In this document: piece after piece, positions 58,915-64,000 of the stretch | Position numbering within the stretch: the first letter of the stretch is position 1 | Layout of the letters: every line of letters starts with the position of its first letter | From: Streptomyces alfalfae | Lineage (GTDB): Bacteria; Actinomycetota; Actinomycetes; Streptomycetales; Streptomycetaceae | Reading direction: 5' to 3' | Assembly: GCF_004127445.1 (NCBI RefSeq) | Contig: NZ_QEXM01000042.1 | Span: forward strand, 218,779 to 282,778 | DNA: 64,000 bases | Made by a program: the position numbers and the translations under genes | Notes under the pieces: model-generated | What the model was told of the DNA's origin: nothing | The model's database searches: none | Seen by the model: only the letters and a program-made list of their open reading frames with translations

Positions 58915-61887
58915 TCAGGCCGTCGACGGGTCGAGGAGATTCCTGACCTGGACCGCTTCCGGAGCGCCTGATTCCTCGTGGATGGCGAGGGCCTCACGCC
59001 AGCAGGCCCTCGCCCGGTCCAGCTGGCCAAGGCCGACCAGCGTCTTCCCGAGGAGCATCAGGACGTTGGCCCGCATCCACTCGCCACCGACGCAGCCGAT
59101 GGCGAGCGCCTGCTCGGCGTGCAGGGCCGCCTGCGCGGCCTGCCCGTCCGCGAGGTACACCTCGGCGACGCGGTAGTGGGTGGTCCCCTGCCACAGCCGC
59201 TGCCGGTTCTCGGCGAAGATCTGCACCGCGTCGTTCAACTGGTCGAGGGCCTCGGAGTGCCGGCCCGCGTCGCTGAGGGCCAGCCCGAGGGCGTACTTCG
59301 CGTTGGCCAGGCGGAACGTCACCCCCAGGTCGGTGTATATGGCGATCCCCTGCTGAGCCAGGTCGATCGAGGTGCTGGTGCTGCCCATCGCCAGAAGGGC
59401 CCGGGACAGGTTGCACAGGGCACTGGCCTCGCTGTGGCGGTTGCCGTCGGCGCGGAAGACGTCGATCGCCTCGCGCAGATGGCCCTCGCTCACCGCGGGC
59501 CGGCTGATGCAGTTGTTGATGATGCCCTGTTCGTTGAGAGCGTTGCCGGTGGCCCAGGGGTCCCCCGAGTCCGCGGCGAGCACCGTGGCGAGCTCCAGCT
59601 CGGCGGCGGCGTCCTCGAATCGGCCGACCTTGTTGAGCACCTGCGCCAGGGTCACCCGGGCCCGTCCCTCGGCGAGGGAGTCCCGCGCCGTGGCCGCCGC
59701 CTCGCACGCCGAACGCGTGGCGATCTCGTACCGGTAGGAGATCGCGCCCGATTCCGCGAGGTCCTTCGACGCGAGGAGCAGGTCCACCGCCCGCCGCAGA
59801 CCGTCGCTGCCCAGCGACTGCTGGACGCAGGCCAGGATGCAGGCGGCCTCCGTGTGCAGCCAGTCGAAGGCGGCGGTGCTGTCGCTGAAGTCGAGGCCGG
59901 CCCGCGCGGTGACCTCCAGGTGATCGACCGTGCGGTCGCCGGGGCGCTCTATCGCGTAGACCCGCGCCGCCGAGGCCAGGTAGAAGTCGAGGAGGCGGGA
60001 CATCGCCGCCTCGCGTTCGCTCGGGGGCTGTTCGTCGCGGTCGGCGCAGGCACGCGCGTAGAGCCGGACCAGGTCGTGGTAGCGGTAGCGGCCGGGGGCG
60101 GCGGATTCGATGAGGGACGTGTCGACCAGGGCCTCCAGCAGGTCCTCGGCCTCCTCGGGCGGGAGGTCGAGGATGGCCGCGGCGGCCGCCAGGGACAGAT
60201 CGGGGCCGTCCGCGAGGCCCAGCAGGCGGAAGGCGCGGGCCTGGGCGGGCTCCAGCTGGCCGTAGCCGAGTTCGAAGGTGGCCTTGACCGCGAGGTCGCC
60301 GGCCTGGAGTTCGTCCAGGCGGCGGCGTTCGTCCGCCAGCTTCACCGCGAGCGTCGAGACCGTCCAGGTGCGGCGGGCCGCCAGGCGGGAGGCCGCGATG
60401 CGGATGGCCAGGGGCAGGAAGCCGCAGGCCGCGACGGTGTCGAGGGCGGCCTTGCGCTCGGAGGTGACCCGCTCCTCGCCGACGATGCGGGTGAACAGGA
60501 GCAGGGCCTCCTCGGGGGACATCACGTCCAGGTCGACGAGGTGCGCGCCCGCGAGGTCGACCATGCGGACGCGGCTGGTCACCAGGGCCGCGCAGCCCTC
60601 CATGCCGGGCAGGAGGGGGCGTACCTGGGCGGCGTCGCGGGCGTTGTCGAGGAGGACGAGGACCCTTCGGCCGTCGAGGACGGATCTGTAGAGGGCCGCC
60701 CGCTCCTCCAGGGAGTCGGGGACGGCCGAGTCCGGGGTGCCGAGGGCGCGCAGGAAGGCCCCGAGGACCGTCTCCGGCTCCGCGGCGCGCGCGCCCGCGC
60801 CCTGGAGGTCCACGTACAGCTGGCCGTCGGGGAAGTGCGCGCGGGCCACGTGCGCGACGTGCACGGCGAGGGTCGTCTTGCCGACGCCGCCGATGCCCGC
60901 CAGGGCCGAGACCGCCATGACCCGCCCCTCGGCGGAGGAGAGGATGTCGCTCAGCTCGTCGACGAAGGAGGCCCGTCCGGTGAAGTCGGGGACGGTCGCG
61001 GGGAGCTGGGCCGGGCGCACGACGGCCGTGGCCGGTTCGGCGGCGGCCGCGGACGGTTCCGCCAGGGCCGGGTCGGCCTGGAGGATGCGCTGCTGGAGCT
61101 CCTTGAGACCCGGCCTCGGGTCCACGCCGAGTTCGTCGGCGAGGAGGCGGCGCGTGTCCGCGTAGACGGCGAGGGCCTCGGCCTGCCTGCCGCTGCGGTA
61201 CAGGGCCAGCATCAGCAGTTCGCGCAGGCGCTCGCGCAAGGGGTGGGCGGCCGTGAGGGCCGTCAGCTCCGACACGGCCTCCGCATGGCAGCCCTGCTCC
61301 AGGTCCATGTCGAGGCGGGTCTCGATCAGTTGCAGTCGCCACTCCTCCAGGCGGGTGCGCTGGGTGTCGGCGTAGGGGCCCGGCACGCCGGCCAGGGGTT
61401 CGCCGTGCCACAGGGCGAGCGCCCGGTTGACCAGGGTGCGGGCCTGGCACAGGTCGCCCGCGCCGCGGGACTTCTCCGCCGCCGCCCACAGGTCCTCCGC
61501 CGCGGCGAGGTCGAGAGCGCCGTCCGCGACCTGGACGGAGTAGCCCCCGGATTCGCTGACGAGAACGCCGGCGGGCAACACCTTGCGCAGCCGCGAGGCA
61601 TACGTGCGTACCGCCGCCAGTGCCTGCGAAGGTGGTTCCTCGCCCCAGAGGGCGTCGATCAGCTCCGAGGCCGTGGCCGTGCGGCCCTCGCGGAGCAGGA
61701 GGGCCGCGAGGAGGGCCCGCTGCTGCGGAGAACCGGTCGGAAGCTGTTCCTCACCGTGCCATGCGCGCACCGGTCCGAGCACGCTGAAACGTGACGCCTG
61801 GACCTCGGGGTGCCCCTCGGCCCGCTCCTCGGGGGCGTCCCCCGAGGCCGGACGCCACTGCTCCGGTACTCGCGGTACATCGACCAT
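58915..61887 (-). CDS. afsR: SARP-family global regulator AfsR
   Basis: Pleiotropic activator of secondary metabolism that is phosphorylated by AfsK and activates afsS (family knowledge). 990 residues: winged-helix DNA-binding domain (about 34-110, FSVLGPVRAWHGEEQLPTGS) plus bacterial transcriptional activation domain (to about 275, YADTRRLLADELGVDPRPG); NB-ARC ATPase with Walker A GIGGVGKTTL (about 327-336) and LVLLDNARDAAQVRPLLPG; C-terminal TPR region from about residue 740 (RHSEALDQLNDAVQIFAENRQ). Length and layout match S. coelicolor AfsR. ATG 61887 is used. Encoded alongside afsS, about 6.6 kb from afsK. Confidence 0.96.
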   Translation of the reverse strand: MVDVPRVPEQWRPASGDAPEERAEGHPEVQASRFSVLGPVRAWHGEEQLPTGSPQQRALLAALLLREGRTATASELIDALWGEEPPSQALAAVRTYASRLRKVLPAGVLVSESGGYSVQVADGALDLAAAEDLWAAAEKSRGAGDLCQARTLVNRALALWHGEPLAGVPGPYADTQRTRLEEWRLQLIETRLDMDLEQGCHAEAVSELTALTAAHPLRERLRELLMLALYRSGRQAEALAVYADTRRLLADELGVDPRPGLKELQQRILQADPALAEPSAAAAEPATAVVRPAQLPATVPDFTGRASFVDELSDILSSAEGRVMAVSALAGIGGVGKTTLAVHVAHVARAHFPDGQLYVDLQGAGARAAEPETVLGAFLRALGTPDSAVPDSLEERAALYRSVLDGRRVLVLLDNARDAAQVRPLLPGMEGCAALVTSRVRMVDLAGAHLVDLDVMSPEEALLLFTRIVGEERVTSERKAALDTVAACGFLPLAIRIAASRLAARRTWTVSTLAVKLADERRRLDELQAGDLAVKATFELGYGQLEPAQARAFRLLGLADGPDLSLAAAAAILDLPPEEAEDLLEALVDTSLIESAAPGRYRYHDLVRLYARACADRDEQPPSEREAAMSRLLDFYLASAARVYAIERPGDRTVDHLEVTARAGLDFSDSTAAFDWLHTEAACILACVQQSLGSDGLRRAVDLLLASKDLAESGAISYRYEIATRSACEAAATARDSLAEGRARVTLAQVLNKVGRFEDAAAELELATVLAADSGDPWATGNALNEQGIINNCISRPAVSEGHLREAIDVFRADGNRHSEASALCNLSRALLAMGSTSTSIDLAQQGIAIYTDLGVTFRLANAKYALGLALSDAGRHSEALDQLNDAVQIFAENRQRLWQGTTHYRVAEVYLADGQAAQAALHAEQALAIGCVGGEWMRANVLMLLGKTLVGLGQLDRARACWREALAIHEESGAPEAVQVRNLLDPSTA

Positions 61888-62208
61888 CGCTCCCCCTGCC
61901 GCCCTGCCGTTCCCAGTCCTGCCGGTCGCGGGCTGCCCGTCCCGCGGTCTTGCCGTTATGAGGTCGCCTCGGTGGGGCCAAGGCGGCGCGCCGGGCCCGC
62001 CTCAGCCGTACCTCGGTTTCTCGCACCCGCCAGTTTGCCTTGTCCGCGGCGGATGCGTCAGCCGTGGGAGACGGCTCTCACAGGGTCCTCGCACGGAGTT
62101 GCCGGCGGGACACCGGTCGTGTGCCGGTTCGGGAAGTGACTCCGGTAGCGGTTCCGGTACGGGTTTCGGCTCCTCGTACGGGTGGTCCTGCGGGCCGCGC
62201 CCGGGGAG
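61888..62208. other. Divergent region between afsR and the amidohydrolase
   Basis: About 320 bases containing the afsR promoter, which I cannot pinpoint. Near 62110-62180 short units CCGGTTCGGG, AGCGGTTCCGGTACGGG and GTACGGGTGG recur. An open plus-strand frame from 62040 runs into the amidohydrolase but lacks family character upstream of ATG 62244. Confidence 0.45.
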
Positions 62209-62237
62209 CTGACGGGGCGTCAGATGGGCGCTACCTT
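62209..62237 (+). promoter_or_regulatory. Regulon operator and leaderless promoter of the amidohydrolase
   Basis: The operator CTGACGGGGCGTCAG (62209-62223) begins with CTGACG, which is also the -35 box: 17 bases later comes TACCTT (62232-62237) as -10, and the ATG at 62244 is 6 bases further on, where transcription should begin. Confidence 0.7.
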
Positions 62238-62243
62238 GGACGT

Positions 62244-63482
62244 ATGGAGACCATGGAGAGCTCGGAGACCTTCCCGAAGATCATCTCGGTGGACGACCAC
62301 ACGGTCGAACCTCCGCACGTCTGGCGGGACCGGCTCCCGTCGAAGTACCGCGACATCGGCCCCCGAGTCGTCCGCGCGCCCCTGAAAGAAATGACGTTCC
62401 TCGGCGGGAAGTTCGCTCCGGTCATGGGGGAGAAAGGGGACGAAGGGCCCATCGGGGACTGGTGGGTGTACGAGGACCTGCACCGCCCGCTGACCCGGCT
62501 CGACACGGCCGTCGGGTACGGCAGGGACGAGATCAAGCTGGAGGTCATCACCTACGAGCAGATGCGGCCGGGGTCCTTCAGCGTGCCCGACCGGCTCGCC
62601 GACATGGACGTCAACCACGTCCAGTCCGCCGTCTGCTTCCCCACCTTCCCGCGCTTCTGCGGCCAGACCTTCACCGAGGCCCGGGACCGCGAGCTGGGAC
62701 TGCTGGGGGTGCGCGCGTACAACGACTGGATGGTCGAGGAGTGGTGCGGGCCCGATGCGGGGGGCCGCCTCATCCCGCTGACCCTCATCCCGCTGTGGGA
62801 CGCGGAGCTGGCCGCCGCCGAGGTGCGGCGCAACGCCGCGCGCGGGGTGCGGGCGGTCGCCTTCTCCGAGATTCCCCCGCATCTGGGACTGCCGTCCATC
62901 CACACCGACGCGTGGGACCCCTTCCTCGCGGCGTGCGACGAGACGGGGACGGTCATCGCCATGCACATCGGCTCGTCCAGCAGGATGCCGTCCACGTCGG
63001 CGGACGCGCCGCCGGCCGTCGGCTCCACGATCACCTTCGCGAACTGCTGCTTCTCGATGGTGGACTGGCTGATGAGCGGCAAGTTCGAACGGTTCCCGGG
63101 GCTGAAGATCATGTATGCCGAGGGGCAGATCGGGTGGATTCCCTACATCCTGGAGCGGGCGGACGTGGTGTGGGAGGAGAACCGGGGCTGGGGCGGGGTC
63201 GCGGACAAGGTGCACCGGCCGCCGTCGGAGCTGTTCGCCTCGCATGTCCACGGGTGCTTCTTCGACGACGCCTTCGGGCTGCGGAACCTGGATTCCATCG
63301 GGGTCGGGAACGTGTTGTACGAGACGGACTACCCGCACTCGGACTCCACGTGGCCGAAGTCCCGGGAGGTCGGCGAGGCCCAGATGGGTCACCTCGATCC
63401 CGAGGTGGTCTCCCGCATCGTGCGCGGCAACGCGATCACCCTCCTGGGCCTCTCGGAGGCGGGCCTCTGGCCGGGCCCGTGA
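62244..63482 (+). CDS. Amidohydrolase-2 family protein
   Basis: 412-residue TIM-barrel metal-dependent hydrolase or decarboxylase (ACMSD-like superfamily). Opening metal motif region IISVDDHTVEPPHVW, then VCFPTFPRFCGQTF, AFSEIPPHLGLPSIHTDAWDPF, AMHIGSSSRMPS, IMYAEGQIGWIPYILERAD and the C-terminal ETDYPHSDSTWP with the conserved Asp. Such genes recur in mycobacterial and Streptomyces acyl-CoA clusters, where some act on CoA ring-cleavage or retro-Claisen steps (family inference). Its promoter bears the regulon operator, so it belongs to the catabolic set in spite of lying beyond afsR. Message appears leaderless. Confidence 0.92.
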   Translation: METMESSETFPKIISVDDHTVEPPHVWRDRLPSKYRDIGPRVVRAPLKEMTFLGGKFAPVMGEKGDEGPIGDWWVYEDLHRPLTRLDTAVGYGRDEIKLEVITYEQMRPGSFSVPDRLADMDVNHVQSAVCFPTFPRFCGQTFTEARDRELGLLGVRAYNDWMVEEWCGPDAGGRLIPLTLIPLWDAELAAAEVRRNAARGVRAVAFSEIPPHLGLPSIHTDAWDPFLAACDETGTVIAMHIGSSSRMPSTSADAPPAVGSTITFANCCFSMVDWLMSGKFERFPGLKIMYAEGQIGWIPYILERADVVWEENRGWGGVADKVHRPPSELFASHVHGCFFDDAFGLRNLDSIGVGNVLYETDYPHSDSTWPKSREVGEAQMGHLDPEVVSRIVRGNAITLLGLSEAGLWPGP

Positions 63483-63601
63483 CCGGGTCTGGCGGGGGCG
63501 CCCCGGGGTGCGTCACGCCCCCGGAAGCCTCCGAGGCGAGACCCCACCGCAGCCGGGCGGCGACCCCTGCCCCCCCCGAGGCCCCGCCCCGCCCCGCAGG
63601 A

Positions 63602-63805
63602 CCACAGACCCGCCGCTTCGCGACGGATGCCTCCGACCCGCCTGCCCGTTCACCGCGGCGGATGAGGCGACGGAGGGGCGGGGCTAGCTCGCCGGGGTGG
63701 GATAAGGCGGGCTCCGTTAGGCCCCACAGACCCGCCGCTTCGCGACGGATGCCTCTGCCCCACCCGCCCGTTCACCGCGGCGGATGAGGCGACGCAGGGG
63801 CGGGT
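63602..63805. repeat. Direct repeat, two copies of about 80 bp
   Basis: Copies at about 63602-63682 and 63723-63805 share CAGACCCGCCGCTTCGCGAC, GGATGCCTC and GTTCACCGCGGCGGATGAGG almost exactly, offset by about 121 bases. Each contains CCGCCGC and GCGGCGG, which could fold into a hairpin. The rest of 63483-64000 has no supported gene; open frames on both strands are low-complexity. Confidence 0.7.
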
Positions 63806-64000
63806 TTCGGCTCCCTGGGGTGCGCGGGTTCCGTCCCGCTTCGGCGGAAGGCGCGGGTAGGGGCACGGCGAGCCCCCATGTTGGGGCGGGCGTGGGACGG
63901 CGGGAGGGGACGTGGGGGTATGTGCGAGCGCAGCACAGTGGTTCCGCGTAGGCCCGCGCAGGTGGCCGGGCGCCAAGGCCAAGATGGCGAGCACGCACAT

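Overview
The window is high-GC actinobacterial chromosome, almost certainly from a Streptomyces. GTG starts are common, -10 boxes follow the TANNNT pattern, and several genes are diagnostic of the genus: the AfsK/AfsR/AfsS regulatory trio, a DmdR1-type iron repressor beside a SIS-domain protein, an NsdA-like TPR regulator and purU beside an SCO4402-family gene. From memory, the order resembles the S. coelicolor core around SCO4384-SCO4426. I see no transposase, integrase, phage gene, tRNA, rRNA or CRISPR array.

Layout. 0-2.4 kb: end of an acyl-CoA dehydrogenase, an enoyl-CoA hydratase and a TetR gene. 2.4-24.9 kb: mostly conserved genes. These are a citrate synthase-like protein, pdxH, an alpha/beta hydrolase, dmdR1, a SIS protein, a PAS/GAF-like protein, an ABC-2 exporter, a PrimPol-domain protein, an NsdA-like regulator, a Pro/Gly-rich membrane protein, an orphan solute-binding lipoprotein, purU, an ECF sigma/anti-sigma pair, a STAS protein, an EF-hand protein and a CoA ligase. 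24.9-48.7 kb and 52.3-56.5 kb, with an outlier at 62.2 kb: a large acyl-CoA catabolic gene set. It includes paired acyl-CoA dehydrogenases, SDR and zinc dehydrogenases, a cyclase-family hydrolase, enoyl-CoA hydratases, SCP2-type thiolases each near a DUF35 Zn-ribbon/OB partner, a FadD3-like CoA ligase, an NDP-forming acyl-CoA synthetase, a flavin reductase, a deazaflavin oxidoreductase and an amidohydrolase. 49.9-61.9 kb: afsK, then afsS and afsR, with about 6 kb of genes between afsK and the afsS/afsR part.

The strongest signal is regulatory. A 15-bp palindrome, CTGACGnnnCGTCAG with small variations, occurs 13 times upstream of nearly every transcription unit of the catabolic set and usually overlaps or flanks a TANNNT -10 box. 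One TetR gene at 48.1-48.7 kb, inside the set, is the obvious candidate repressor. This would make an approximately 18-gene regulon, scattered over 40 kb and interleaved with the afsK-afsR locus, for degrading a cyclic or steroid-like carboxylate through CoA esters. The substrate is inference.

Other points of interest: a secreted protein carrying AfsS-like repeats whose promoter shares an 11/12-bp element with the AfsR-type box of afsS; an unannotated transcription unit at 9.73-9.99 kb with promoter, Shine-Dalgarno, 12-codon ORF and hairpins; a composite repeat present in two inverted copies 25 kb apart; a 37-codon amidohydrolase remnant; and many tandem-repeat expansions between 31 and 45 kb, some inside enzymes.
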